A stretch of DNA of 49,904 bases from Arthrobacter sp. MYb214 (GCF_002979865.1 NZ_PCPZ01000010.1:1-49904); one strand, 5' to 3'; counted from the stretch's first letter, positions 32,839 through 41,573 are shown. Notes: generated by a model not told the origin, from the letters alone. A program made the numbers and translations.

Positions 32839-33438
32839 ATGACTCCCAAAGGAGACCTCACCAAGGCACGGCTCGCAGAGTCCATGCTTGAACTCATCCA
32901 GACCAGCGGATACAGCGGCACCGGCCTCAATGCAGTGATCGAGCACGCTGCAGCACCAAAGGGGTCGGTCTATTTCCACTTCCCCGATGGGAAAGAGGGG
33001 CTGGGCGTGGCCGCAGTAGAACTGGCCGCCAAGCAATTCGAGACCATGATTATCCAGATCGCCCAGAGCGCAGGAGGTGCTGCCGAAGCCGCCAAGCTTG
33101 CTATCCAAGCGTTGGCCGCCATCATCAGCGATAGCGGCTTCCGCTTAGGCTGCCCCGTGTCAGTGGTGACCTTGGAAATGGGAGACTCAAGTGAACGCCT
33201 GCGGCAAGCCTGCGCCACCGCATTCGAGTCATGGATCACTCCGACCACTGCCCTGCTCGAAGCCGATGGCGTGGGCAATGCCCAAGCGAAGTCCCTGGCA
33301 ACTGTTATCGTCTCGACCATCGAAGGGGCCGCCATCGTTTCCCGGGCGATGAAAAGCACCCGGCCGCTTCTCGCCGCCGCCGACGCGGTAGCCGACCTCA
33401 TTGGCCTGCGCCAACAGGGCGAAGGGGACCAGAATTGA
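32839..33438 (+). CDS. TetR/AcrR family repressor, LmrA/YxaF-like
   Basis: 199 residues. N-terminal TetR helix-turn-helix: TKARLAESMLELIQTSGYSGTGLNAVIEHAAAPKGSVYFHFPDGKEGL (residues 8-55), where GTGLNAV and PKGSVYFHFPDGKE are typical of the LmrA/YxaF branch; the C-terminal ligand domain fits that family by its RLGCPVSVVTLEM and SRAMKSTRPL segments. LmrA-like repressors in Bacillus respond to flavonoids and lincomycin. The operator in its own promoter matches the known box. The stop overlaps the start of the next gene by one base (TGATG), so repressor and enzyme are co-expressed. Confidence 0.92.
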   Translation: MTPKGDLTKARLAESMLELIQTSGYSGTGLNAVIEHAAAPKGSVYFHFPDGKEGLGVAAVELAAKQFETMIIQIAQSAGGAAEAAKLAIQALAAIISDSGFRLGCPVSVVTLEMGDSSERLRQACATAFESWITPTTALLEADGVGNAQAKSLATVIVSTIEGAAIVSRAMKSTRPLLAAADAVADLIGLRQQGEGDQN

Positions 33439-35216
33439 TGCACGGAGCCAACCTTCGCCATGCGCTGGTTTTCGGGGCATCGGGACTAATCGGCAGGCAT
33501 CTGATCCTTGCTCTCCTCGACGCCCGAACGCAGGTAACAGCAGCTGTCCGGAATGCTGAATCCGCAGCGAAGGTCAAGAATTGGCTGAGCCAGCACGGAC
33601 TGGAACAAGAGATCAATACCGCGATCGTCGACTTCGACGCCCCCGAAATCCTGGCTGGCGGACCTGCGGCCTTCACCAGCGTCACCGAAATTCACAATTG
33701 CGCCGGCACCTACCGATTCGGCATGAGCGCGCAGGAAGCCCGCAGCGCTAATGTTGGCATCGTCGAGAAGCTGGTGGATTTTGCTGCAGCGCTGCCAGAG
33801 CTGCAGCGCATTGTGCATATTTCCGGCTACCGAGTCGGCGGGCAGGATCCCTCGAAGGTTCCGTGGCCGCAGGACTACCGCGATCATCTCTACCGGAAAC
33901 TAGGCGCTTACGAAGCCTCGAAAGTGGAGTCCGACGCGGTCTTCCAAGCCCTCGGCAAAGAACACGGAATCCCTTGGACCATCGTCAATCCGGCCAGCGT
34001 CATCGGCCACAACATTACCGGGGAATCCGACCAGCACATCGGGCTGGCCGGCACCATTGAGCAGCTCTGGGAAGGGAAAACCGCAGCTCTTCCCGCAGGT
34101 GACTCGACTTTCTTGCCGGTGCTCACGGTCGACTATATGGCTGCGTTCATGGCGGCCGTGGCCATTGCGCCGGAGGCGATAGGCAAATCCTACTGGCTGC
34201 TGGATGATGCCACTGCGCCACTGGGGCGCTTGCTGGCCGAAACTGGCCGGCATCTTGGCGCGAAAGTCCCCAAGCTGCGCTTGCCCGTGGGTCTAATCAA
34301 GGCTCTTCCTTCGTGGGTCACCAAAGCCGATCCGGAAACGCTCCACTTCATGTCCGCGGACCGCTATCCGACCGGGCCCGCGATCGAATTCGCCAACCGG
34401 CACGGAATCCAGATGCCTGATGTTGGTTCCTCTCTGGAGCGCTGGGCCGACTATCTGGCCGCCCACCGATTCGGGGCCGCGGCATCTGGGGCACGCCGCT
34501 ATGTAGATGTCGGGGGAGTGAGAACTTTTGAGCTGGGCGACCGCGAGGAACGCCGGTTGATCTTCCCTGGCCTTCCGGTAAATGCCGATACCTGGGCCGC
34601 AGTAGCTCAGGGCATTGGCGGACGGGCCGTTGACCTGCCAGGGCTTGGGCTCAGCGGCGGACGGGGCGTCCCGGATTGGGACCGGTGGCTTCCCGCTCTC
34701 CTGGCAGGCGGCCCGGTGGATCTGATCGGGCACTCCATCGGGGCAGCCGCCGCCACGCTCGCCGCGGGTCGACTGCCGGGCAAGGTCCGCTCGCTGACCT
34801 TGGTTGCGCCGTTTTTCTTGCAAGGGCACGCAGGGAAGGCGCCAAGGTTCCAGCCGCTGGTCCGCGGCTATTTGCGCCATGCGACCGCGGAGCAACTCTC
34901 ACGTCAATTGACCGGCAACGAGGCGAGCTCAACTGCCTTGGTCTCCAGCGTCAGCGATCTGAAGCGAAGTACCGCCGCCGCGGTAGCTGGCCATCTCGCC
35001 CTGGCGAGTTCCAAGCAGTGGCGCCGGCAGTTGCGGGAGATGCTCGATCGCTATGACGGTCCGCTCCGAATTATCTGGGGAGCCGAAGACCCATTGGACC
35101 CCGCCGCAATCCGGCAGCTGGAGTCCCGGCCCGAGGCTGGACTGCACTCCATTCCCTCCGCGGGGCACCACCCGCAGCTGACCCACGAGGATGCCCTGAT
35201 TGAACTGTTGAAGTAG
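33438..35216 (+). CDS. SDR-alpha/beta hydrolase fusion protein
   Basis: 592 residues, two enzymes in one chain. Residues 1-350: extended short-chain dehydrogenase with NAD(P) motif GASGLIG (13-19) and catalytic Tyr158-x3-Lys162 (YEASK). Residues 360-592: alpha/beta hydrolase with nucleophile elbow GHSIG (Ser433), acid Asp551 (AEDPLDP) and His577 (AGHHPQL), i.e. a complete triad. The ATG at 33438 overlaps the TetR stop; the open frame extends upstream over tetR only by chance. A coupled reduction-hydrolysis of an ester or lactone is possible, and the LmrA-like repressor suggests an aromatic (for example flavonoid-like) inducer; both are inference. Confidence 0.9.
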   Translation: MHGANLRHALVFGASGLIGRHLILALLDARTQVTAAVRNAESAAKVKNWLSQHGLEQEINTAIVDFDAPEILAGGPAAFTSVTEIHNCAGTYRFGMSAQEARSANVGIVEKLVDFAAALPELQRIVHISGYRVGGQDPSKVPWPQDYRDHLYRKLGAYEASKVESDAVFQALGKEHGIPWTIVNPASVIGHNITGESDQHIGLAGTIEQLWEGKTAALPAGDSTFLPVLTVDYMAAFMAAVAIAPEAIGKSYWLLDDATAPLGRLLAETGRHLGAKVPKLRLPVGLIKALPSWVTKADPETLHFMSADRYPTGPAIEFANRHGIQMPDVGSSLERWADYLAAHRFGAAASGARRYVDVGGVRTFELGDREERRLIFPGLPVNADTWAAVAQGIGGRAVDLPGLGLSGGRGVPDWDRWLPALLAGGPVDLIGHSIGAAAATLAAGRLPGKVRSLTLVAPFFLQGHAGKAPRFQPLVRGYLRHATAEQLSRQLTGNEASSTALVSSVSDLKRSTAAAVAGHLALASSKQWRRQLREMLDRYDGPLRIIWGAEDPLDPAAIRQLESRPEAGLHSIPSAGHHPQLTHEDALIELLK

Positions 35217-35309
35217 GGGTTGGAGCACGCCTCTTCTCAAGCATCCCCTCTTCGCCTAGTCTGGTTGGAACTGCACAGAACCATCTTTCCGACGGGGTGA
35301 AGGGGGAGC

Positions 35310-36530
35310 GTGAGCACATCTGCCATCGACTGGTCCAACGCAACTCGCCGCGCACAAAAAGCCCGCGAGCTGCTCTCCTCGCAGGAAACCGGACTGGGCG
35401 ACCTCCCATTGCGCAATGACGTGCGCGAATCCTGGAAACGGTCGCTGGCCCAAACAGGCTCGGTTCAAGAACCGCCGGTTCTGAGCAACGACCGGTTGCG
35501 CCTTGCCCGCGAGCGCAGCGAGCTCCAGCGGATTTGGCCTGTTTTCGAAAAGCTCCTTGTTCCCGCCGCAACCGACGCCAATCTCTTGGTCGCCCTTGCG
35601 GATGCCGGCGGAACCTTGTTGTGGGTTGCGGGAAGCACCAGTTCGATGAGCCAAGCCGAGCACGTGGGCTTCATGGCAGGTGCCGACTGGGCAGAAAAGA
35701 GTGTTGGCACATCCGCGCCGGGAATGGCGCTGGCAACCGGGGCCGGTTCGCAGGTCTCGGGGGCTGAGCATCTCTATGAGCAAGCCCAGCAGTACAGCTG
35801 CTCGGCGGTACCGATCCGCGATCCGCGCACTGGTCAGGTAATTGGCGCAATCGACCTGACCGGTGGCCCGGAAGCCGTTGCCACGCACTCCTTGCCGCTG
35901 CTGCAAGCGGCGGTCATGGCTGCGGAAACGCAGCTGCTCTTGCCGGGTGCCGGAGTCGTGGCCGATCCCGACTACCTGGACTTGGGGCGCTCTGATGGGG
36001 CCCATCTGGGATCAGTGCCGATTTCCCTTCGCCATGCAGAAATATTGACCCTTCTGGCGCACTACCGGGAAGGCCTGAGCACTGCCCAGCTGGTGGAAGA
36101 GCTGTTCGAGCGTCCCGATTCCGCGGCCGAGGGCACGGTCCGCGCCGAAATCGTCAGGCTGCGCAAGGTACTCGCGGGCCCAGGCGGGCGTGCCTTGACT
36201 TCACGCCCGTACCGCCTTCAGTGGGACCTGCATACGACCCTTGGCCGCCTATGGCGTGCACTGGAGCAGGGCGATCTCGATTCCGCCCTGCCGCTGTACT
36301 CCCCGGGCCTGCTGGCCCGCTCCCAGGCGCCAGGCATCGTCTCGCTGCTGTACCGGACCGAGGCCGCGCTGCGTGAAATGGTGCTGGATCGAGGAACTGC
36401 GCATCAGCTGCTGAACCTGGGCCGCCAGCTGGCTGACCCTGGCCTCTTGCGAGCTGCCTTGCGCGAATTGCCTGCGCAATCGCCAGCGCGCTCACTTGTC
36501 GTCGCCGAGGTCCAGGCCCTCGAGAACTAG
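35310..36530 (+). CDS. GAF domain transcriptional regulator of the aldehyde dehydrogenase cluster
   Basis: 406 residues. Residues about 70-205 form a GAF domain (LLVALADAGGTLLWVAGS, EKSVGTSAPGMALATG, CSAVPIRDPRTGQVIGAIDLTG), the AcoR/AcoK-type sensor module seen in regulators of aldehyde and acetoin genes. There is no AAA+ sigma-54 domain; instead a winged-helix-like region at about 235-290 (ISLRHAEILTLLAHYREGLSTAQLVEELF ... EIVRLRKVLAG) and a helical C-terminus. The GTG at 35310 follows AAGGGG by 4 nt. It precedes the aldehyde dehydrogenase gene by 164 bp on the same strand, so it very probably controls that gene; the inducer is unknown. Confidence 0.85.
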   Translation: MSTSAIDWSNATRRAQKARELLSSQETGLGDLPLRNDVRESWKRSLAQTGSVQEPPVLSNDRLRLARERSELQRIWPVFEKLLVPAATDANLLVALADAGGTLLWVAGSTSSMSQAEHVGFMAGADWAEKSVGTSAPGMALATGAGSQVSGAEHLYEQAQQYSCSAVPIRDPRTGQVIGAIDLTGGPEAVATHSLPLLQAAVMAAETQLLLPGAGVVADPDYLDLGRSDGAHLGSVPISLRHAEILTLLAHYREGLSTAQLVEELFERPDSAAEGTVRAEIVRLRKVLAGPGGRALTSRPYRLQWDLHTTLGRLWRALEQGDLDSALPLYSPGLLARSQAPGIVSLLYRTEAALREMVLDRGTAHQLLNLGRQLADPGLLRAALRELPAQSPARSLVVAEVQALEN

Positions 36531-36594
36531 GTTCCTTGCCATTGCCGTTCCTCCCGCCAGGCTCGAACATGCCATTGCGGTCATCTGGGATCCC

Positions 36595-36634
36595 GTTGCA
36601 ACCTGACTGCAACCTTCGTGTGACTAGAGTCACA
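36595..36634 (+). promoter_or_regulatory. Two inverted repeats upstream of the aldehyde dehydrogenase gene
   Basis: GTTGCA (36595-36600) and TGCAAC (36608-36613) are arms 7 bp apart; TGTGACT (36619-36625) and AGTCACA (36628-36634) are arms 2 bp apart. They lie 60-100 bp before the ATG, ideal for an activator or for a regulator bound cooperatively. The GAF regulator is the candidate ligand. Confidence 0.55.
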
Positions 36635-36694
36635 AGCAAGGTTCCGCGATGATGCCATCGCGGCCAGGACATCCGACTAAGGAGACGTGGAGCA

Positions 36695-38218
36695 ATGGCG
36701 GTTTACGCAAACCCGAATACCGATGGAGCACTGGTCAATTTCAAGCCGCGCTACGAGAACTACATCGGCGGTGAATGGGTAGCCCCGGTCAAGGGCATGT
36801 ACTTCGAGAACATCACCCCCGTCACCGGCAAGGTCTTCTGCGAGGTGGCCCGTTCCACCGCAGAAGACGTCGAAGTGGCGCTCGACGCGGCGCATGCGGC
36901 GGCTGGCGCCTGGGGCAAGACCAGCCCGGCCGAACGCGCCGTCATCCTGAACAAGATCGCGGACCGCATCGAGGAAAACCTTGAAATGCTCTCCGTGGCC
37001 GAGACCTGGGATAACGGCAAGGCGATCCGCGAGTGCCTGAATGCCGACCTCCCGCTGGCAGTGGACCACTTCCGCTACTTCGCCGGAGCAATCCGCGCCC
37101 AGGAAGGCAGCCTCTCCCAGCTCGACGAGGACACCACCGCGTACCACTACCACGAGCCGCTGGGCGTGGTCGGGCAGATCATCCCGTGGAACTTCCCGCT
37201 GCTCATGGCCGTTTGGAAGCTCGCCCCGGCCCTGGCGGCCGGCAACGCGATCGTCCTGAAGCCGGCCGAGCAGACCCCGGCCAGCATCCTGGTGCTCATG
37301 GAGCTGATCGGCGATCTGCTTCCAGCCGGCGTGCTGAACGTGGTCAACGGCTTCGGCGTGGAATGCGGCAAGCCGCTGGCCTCCAACAAGCGCATCCGCA
37401 AGATCGCCTTCACCGGCGAAACCACTACCGGCCGGCTGATCATGCAGTACGCGTCGGAAAATCTGATCCCGGTCACCCTGGAGCTGGGCGGCAAGTCCCC
37501 GAACATCTTCTTCGAGGACATCGCGGTCAAGGACGACGCCTTCTACGACAAGGCGCAGGAAGGATTCACGCTGTTCGCGCTGAACCAGGGCGAAGTCTGC
37601 ACCTGCCCATCGCGTGCGCTGATCCAGGAAAGCATCTACGACCGCTTCATGGGTGATGTGGTGGCCCGCACCAAGGCCATCAAGCAGGGCCACCCGCTGG
37701 ATACCGACACCATGATGGGTGCCCAGGCATCCAACGACCAGCTCGAGAAGATCCTCTCCTACATGGACATCGGCAAGTCCGAGGGCGCCAAGGTGCTGCT
37801 CGGCGGGGGACGGGCGGATCTGGGCGGAGAGCTCTCCGGCGGCTACTACGTGCAGCCGACCATCTTCGAGGGCACCAATGACATGCGCATCTTCCAGGAG
37901 GAGATCTTCGGGCCGGTGGTCGCGGTGACCAAGTTCAAGGACTACGACGACGCGATCTCCATCGCCAACGACACCCTGTACGGATTGGGTTCGGGGGTGT
38001 GGAGCCGCAATGGCAACGTGGCCTACCGTGCCGGCCGCGCCATCCAGGCCGGACGCGTGTGGGTCAACCAGTACCACGCCTACCCGGCGCACTCGGCCTT
38101 CGGCGGCTACAAGTCCTCGGGCATCGGCCGCGAGAACCACCTGATGATGCTGGACCACTACCAGCAGACCAAGAACCTGCTGGTTTCCTACTCGGAAGAC
38201 AAGCTGGGCTTCTTCTAG
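36695..38218 (+). CDS. Aldehyde dehydrogenase (NAD+-dependent, ExaC/AldB-like)
   Basis: Oxidises aldehydes to acids with NAD+. 507 residues with all catalytic features: Glu263 ([10 protein letters not shown]), nucleophile Cys302 ([11 protein letters not shown]), cofactor-binding [32 protein letters not shown] and the [12 protein letters not shown] strand. The CTC after Glu-Val is typical of the AldB/ExaC acetaldehyde dehydrogenase branch. AAGGAG is about 10 nt before the ATG at 36695. Followed by a 149-bp gap, then the alcohol dehydrogenase gene and a DUF779 protein: a module for oxidising primary alcohols via aldehyde to acid, under the GAF regulator upstream. Confidence 0.96.
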   Translation: MAVYANPNTDGALVNFKPRYENYIGGEWVAPVKGMYFENITPVTGKVFCEVARSTAEDVEVALDAAHAAAGAWGKTSPAERAVILNKIADRIEENLEMLSVAETWDNGKAIRECLNADLPLAVDHFRYFAGAIRAQEGSLSQLDEDTTAYHYHEPLGVVGQIIPWNFPLLMAVWKLAPALAAGNAIVLKPAEQTPASILVLMELIGDLLPAGVLNVVNGFGVECGKPLASNKRIRKIAFTGETTTGRLIMQYASENLIPVTLELGGKSPNIFFEDIAVKDDAFYDKAQEGFTLFALNQGEVCTCPSRALIQESIYDRFMGDVVARTKAIKQGHPLDTDTMMGAQASNDQLEKILSYMDIGKSEGAKVLLGGGRADLGGELSGGYYVQPTIFEGTNDMRIFQEEIFGPVVAVTKFKDYDDAISIANDTLYGLGSGVWSRNGNVAYRAGRAIQAGRVWVNQYHAYPAHSAFGGYKSSGIGRENHLMMLDHYQQTKNLLVSYSEDKLGFF

Positions 38219-38260
38219 GAGCAGTAGCTGCCACGAGCAGCATGAGATGACAACAGACCT

Positions 38261-38343
38261 CGAAGGTACGGGGCCAGCCGGGACGGCGTCCGGGGATCGA
38301 TTGGCCTCATCCCCCGCACGCCAGCCGGCACCCCGCACCTTCG
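38261..38343 (+). other. Long intercistronic inverted repeat before adhP
   Basis: CGAAGGT then GGGG (38261-38273) can pair with CCCC and ACCTTCG (38331-38343), with a 57-nt interior. It ends 10 nt before the adhP ribosome site. Possibly an mRNA-processing or stability element between ald and adhP; no terminator-like U-tract. Confidence 0.35.
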
Positions 38344-38367
38344 AATGCCATGCAAAGGACAAAGTAC

Positions 38368-39399
38368 ATGAGCAAGATGAAAGCTGCAATAGTCGAGGGC
38401 TTCGGCGAAGAGTTCCAGGTGAAGGAAGCCGCGATCCCCGAGCCCGGCCCCGGCCAGGTGCTGGTGAAGCTGATCGCCTCGGGCGTCTGCCACACCGACC
38501 TGCACGCCGCCGAAGGCGATTGGCCGGTCAAGCCGAAGCTTCCGCTGATTCCCGGGCATGAAGGCGTGGGCATCGTGGAAAAGCTCGGCGAAGGAGTCAC
38601 CGAGGTCGCGCTCGGGGACATGATCGGCAACGCGTGGCTGGCTAGCGCCTGCGGGCACTGCCAGTACTGCCGCACCGGCTGGGAGACGCTGTGCGAAGCC
38701 CAGTCCAATGGCGGGTACTCCGTGGACGGTTCCTTCGGCCAGTACATGCTGGTGGATTCCCGCTATGCCGCGCATATCCCGGAGGGCTCGGATCCCCATG
38801 AAATCGCGCCGGTGCTGTGCGCGGGAGTGACTGTCTACAAGGGCCTGAAGATGACTGAGGTCAAGCCCGGCCAGTGGGTGGCTATTTCGGGTATCGGCGG
38901 ACTGGGCCATATCGCGGTGCAGTACGCGGTGGCCATGGGCATGCGGGTGATCGCCATTGACGTGGCCGATGACAAGCTGGCGCTGGCCTCGAAGCATGGA
39001 GCGGAAATCACCGTCAATGCCTTCGCCCAGGACCCGGCCGAGATCATCCAGCAGAAGGTTGGCGGAACGCACGGCGTGCTGGTTACGGCGGTGCATCCAA
39101 AGGCGTTCGGGCAAGCGATCGGCATGACCCGGCGCGGCGGAACGATCGTGTTCAACGGGCTGCCCGCCGGTGATTTCCCCGCACCCATTTTCGACATCGT
39201 GCTCAAGGGCCTGACCATCCGCGGATCGATCGTGGGAACACGGCAGGACATGATCGAGGCGCTGGAATTCTATGCGGCAGGGAAGATCAAGCCGACCTTC
39301 CATACCCGCCCGCTGGAAGACATCAACGCCGTATTCGACGAAATGCGCCATGGCAAGATCGATGGGCGCGTTGTCATCGACTACGCCGGCAGGGCGTAG
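38368..39399 (+). CDS. adhP: Zinc-dependent alcohol dehydrogenase (AdhP type)
   Basis: Medium-chain alcohol dehydrogenase, 343 residues. Catalytic zinc ligands Cys41 (GVCHTDLHAA) and His64-Glu65 (PGHEGVG); structural zinc ligands Cys95, Cys98, Cys101 and Cys109 (CGHCQYCRTGWETLC); NAD-binding GxGGLGH (SGIGGLGHIAVQYA). The family typically oxidises ethanol and other primary alcohols. The start is the ATG at 38368, because AAAGGA (38354-38359) lies 8 nt upstream; an upstream in-frame ATG at 38350 overlaps that site. Works with the aldehyde dehydrogenase gene before it; a hairpin at 39421-39467 follows. Confidence 0.95.
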   Translation: MSKMKAAIVEGFGEEFQVKEAAIPEPGPGQVLVKLIASGVCHTDLHAAEGDWPVKPKLPLIPGHEGVGIVEKLGEGVTEVALGDMIGNAWLASACGHCQYCRTGWETLCEAQSNGGYSVDGSFGQYMLVDSRYAAHIPEGSDPHEIAPVLCAGVTVYKGLKMTEVKPGQWVAISGIGGLGHIAVQYAVAMGMRVIAIDVADDKLALASKHGAEITVNAFAQDPAEIIQQKVGGTHGVLVTAVHPKAFGQAIGMTRRGGTIVFNGLPAGDFPAPIFDIVLKGLTIRGSIVGTRQDMIEALEFYAAGKIKPTFHTRPLEDINAVFDEMRHGKIDGRVVIDYAGRA

Positions 39400-39420
39400 C
39401 CGGATCCGCAACGGTTGATG

Positions 39421-39467
39421 GCACGGTACCGGATGCGGCTTTTCGAAGCGGCATCCGGTACCGGTGC
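39421..39467 (+). terminator. Strong hairpin between adhP and the DUF779 gene
   Basis: GGTACCGGATGC (39425-39436) pairs with GCATCCGGTACC (39451-39462); an outer GCAC/GTGC and an inner CTT/AAG pair extend it, 22 nt after the adhP stop. It could terminate most transcripts, so DUF779 may be expressed at a lower level or from its own promoter. Confidence 0.65.
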
Positions 39468-39567
39468 CCTGGCCGCCCTGGCCGAGCGATGGACGGTGCG
39501 GCCCAAAAAGAGGACACTGGCCACAACGAGATAAATCCGGACGTGGACAACGAGGCAGGAGCAGGAC

Positions 39568-39993
39568 ATGAGCACCGTAACCGAAACACGCGCCGCAATC
39601 GAGGGCGAAGAGTTCTCGCGGGTGGCCTTCACCTCCGAAGCCCTGGACCTGCTTCGCAAGCTGTGGGGGATCCATGGCCCGCTGATGTTCCACCAGTCCG
39701 GAGGATGCTGCGACGGGTCCTCGCCGATGTGCTATCCGGCCGGCGAGTTCCGCACCGGGGGATCGGACATCCGGCTCGGCGTGCTTTCCCTGGACGGCGC
39801 TGATGGCACCGCCCTGGGCGACATTGATTTCTGGATGTCCAAGGAGCAATTCGAATACTGGAAGCACACCAAGCTCACCGTTGACGTGGTCAACGGGCGG
39901 GGATCCGGTTTCTCCGTCGAAGCCCCGGAGGGCAAGCGCTTCTTGATTCGCAGCGAGATCATCGAGTTCCCGGCTGGCCCGAACCCCGACTAG
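39568..39993 (+). CDS. DUF779 domain protein
   Basis: 141 residues with the DUF779 core: GPLMFHQSGGCCDGSSPMCYPAGEF, where the CC and C cysteines and the His are conserved, and IDFWMSKEQFEYWKHTKLTVDVVNGRGSGFSVEAPEG. The function is unknown, but these proteins occur beside ExaC/AldB-type aldehyde dehydrogenases again and again, as here, so an accessory role (cofactor, metal or aldehyde handling) is likely by association. The four Cys/His residues suggest metal binding (inference). AGGAGCAGGAC precedes the ATG at 39568. Confidence 0.92.
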   Translation: MSTVTETRAAIEGEEFSRVAFTSEALDLLRKLWGIHGPLMFHQSGGCCDGSSPMCYPAGEFRTGGSDIRLGVLSLDGADGTALGDIDFWMSKEQFEYWKHTKLTVDVVNGRGSGFSVEAPEGKRFLIRSEIIEFPAGPNPD

Positions 39994-40002
39994 GCTTGGC
40001 CC

Positions 40003-40455
40003 ATGCGACTGTGGTCCCTGCACCCCTCATTGCTCGACGCCAAAGGGCTGGTTGCCTGTTGGCGTGAAACACTGCTGGCCCAGAAGGTGCTCGCCGGCCA
40101 GACCAAGGGCTATACAGGGCACCCGCAGCTTCTCCGGTTCAAGGCGCAGCCCGCCCCGCTGGTGCATATGGGCGGCTATCTGCAGGGCTTGTGGGACGAA
40201 GCGGCTGTCCGGGGCTATCGCTTCGACGCCGCGAAGATCCTGCATCCGGCAGCCGCCGCGCAGCTGGAAAAGATCCCGGTCACCCAGGGGCAGGTGCACT
40301 TCGAGCGCGAGCACCTGCTGCGCAAGCTCTCCGTCCGGGATCCCGCGCGCATCGCCCGCTTGGAACCGGCAGGGCAGGTGGCCCTGCATCCGCTGTTCGT
40401 GCAGGTCCCGGGGCCAGTGGAGGCCTGGGAGAAGGATGCGCTCGCCAGCGGGTGA
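40003..40455 (+). CDS. Pyrimidine dimer DNA glycosylase family protein
   Basis: 150 residues matching the Pyr_excise family related to T4 endonuclease V, which nicks DNA at UV-induced cyclobutane dimers. The N-terminus MRLWSLHPSLLDAKGLVACWRETLLAQKVLAGQTKGYTGHPQL has the conserved LHPxxLDxxGLVAxWRE pattern; Glu22 and Arg21 near the N-terminus take the place of catalytic residues of T4 endoV. Start ATG at 40003, 9 nt after the DUF779 stop, with no clear ribosome site. Convergent with ddh, 20 bp apart. Confidence 0.85.
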   Translation: MRLWSLHPSLLDAKGLVACWRETLLAQKVLAGQTKGYTGHPQLLRFKAQPAPLVHMGGYLQGLWDEAAVRGYRFDAAKILHPAAAAQLEKIPVTQGQVHFEREHLLRKLSVRDPARIARLEPAGQVALHPLFVQVPGPVEAWEKDALASG

Positions 40456-40475
40456 GCTGCTGGCCCGGCAAAATC

Positions 40476-41459
40476 CTAGAGCAGCTCCGCGCGCAACTGT
40501 GCGGGGGATTTGGGCGAGAGCAGCCCCGGGGCCACATCGTAAACGGTCTGCGCACCGGTGATGCCGCGCTGGTTCATCCGGAAGGCGGCCCGGGCGTAAG
40601 CCACCAGCACGCTGGAAGTGAATTCCGGGTTGGAGCCAAGTGCCAGCGAATACTCGATGACCTGCTTCTGCTCGTCGCTGGTATTGCCCGAACGGATCAC
40701 GAACCCGCCATGCGGCATATTCGAATGCTCGGCGGCCAAGGTCTGCTCGTCGATGAACTGCACCGTGGTGTCGTACTGGTTGAAGTAGTGCTCCATGGTC
40801 ACGATGGCTTCGCGCACCGACTCCGGATCGGCACCGTCTTCGAGCACGACAAAGCATTCGCGCTGGTGCTTCTCGCGGGTGCTCAAGGAAGGGCGCTCGC
40901 CGGCCCGGACCCGGTCGATAGCCTCCTGGCTCGGGATCGTGTACTGCACACCGGTGGCGACGCCCGGGACGCGGCGGATCGCATCCGAATGCCCCTGGCT
41001 CAGCCCGCGGCCCCAGAAGGTGTAGGTTTCGCCGTCGGGCAGCAAGGCCTCCCCGAAGACCCGGTTGATCGAGAACATGCCCGGATCCCAGCCCACGGAG
41101 AGCAACGCGGTCTTGCCAGCTGCCTTCGCCGGGCCGTCGATGGACGCGTAGTACTCGGGGATGCGGGCGTGGGTATCGAAGCTGTCCACGGTGTTGAACA
41201 GCGCCGCGAACTTCGGGCCCTGCTGCGGCAAGTCCGATTTCGAGCCGCCGCAAAGGATCAATACGTCGATCTGCGCGGCGTGCTTTTCCAGCTCATCGAT
41301 GCCGAACCGCGGTGCCGGCTGAGCCAGTTGGAGGGCCTGCGGGTCACGGCGGGTGTAGACGCCCACCAGCTCCATATCGGGATTCTTGGCGATCGCGGCT
41401 TGGACGCCGCGTCCCAGATTCCCATAGCCAGCAATACCGATGCGGATCTTTGAAGTCAT
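40476..41459 (-). CDS. ddh: meso-Diaminopimelate dehydrogenase
   Basis: Converts tetrahydrodipicolinate directly to meso-diaminopimelate with ammonia and NADPH, a one-step alternative in lysine synthesis. 327 residues, with N-terminal Rossmann motif GIAGYGNLGRG, the substrate domain motifs CGGSKSDLPQQGP, DSFDTH, SVGWDPGMFSINR and FWGRGLSQGHSDAIRR, all characteristic of Ddh. ATG at 41459; AAGGA is 10 nt upstream. Arthrobacter-group walls contain lysine rather than meso-diaminopimelate, so the enzyme probably serves lysine supply. Not in a lysine operon here. Confidence 0.96.
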   Translation of the reverse strand: MTSKIRIGIAGYGNLGRGVQAAIAKNPDMELVGVYTRRDPQALQLAQPAPRFGIDELEKHAAQIDVLILCGGSKSDLPQQGPKFAALFNTVDSFDTHARIPEYYASIDGPAKAAGKTALLSVGWDPGMFSINRVFGEALLPDGETYTFWGRGLSQGHSDAIRRVPGVATGVQYTIPSQEAIDRVRAGERPSLSTREKHQRECFVVLEDGADPESVREAIVTMEHYFNQYDTTVQFIDEQTLAAEHSNMPHGGFVIRSGNTSDEQKQVIEYSLALGSNPEFTSSVLVAYARAAFRMNQRGITGAQTVYDVAPGLLSPKSPAQLRAELL

Positions 41460-41573
41460 GCCTGCCGTTTCCTTGGGGGAGTGAAGTTTGCTCAGCCGCG
41501 GATGGGCTAAATACTTCGGATTATGCCAACGAATCCCGGGGCAGTGAAACCCTTGACCCTCTATGACCCCGGT

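Noticed and set aside
33231-33437. Upstream extension of the SDR-hydrolase frame through tetR
   Set aside because: The frame overlaps the TetR C-terminal coding region and its product is Arg/Pro-rich with no homology; the ATG at 33438 directly precedes the Rossmann fold and overlaps the tetR stop.
38247-38561. 104-residue frame starting between ald and adhP
   Set aside because: Runs over the adhP start in another frame and has no ribosome site; the sequence is low-complexity.
36677-40023. Two long antisense frames (570 and 602 residues) opposite ald, adhP and DUF779
   Set aside because: Same shadow effect; no ribosome sites, biased composition, and the plus-strand genes are unmistakable.
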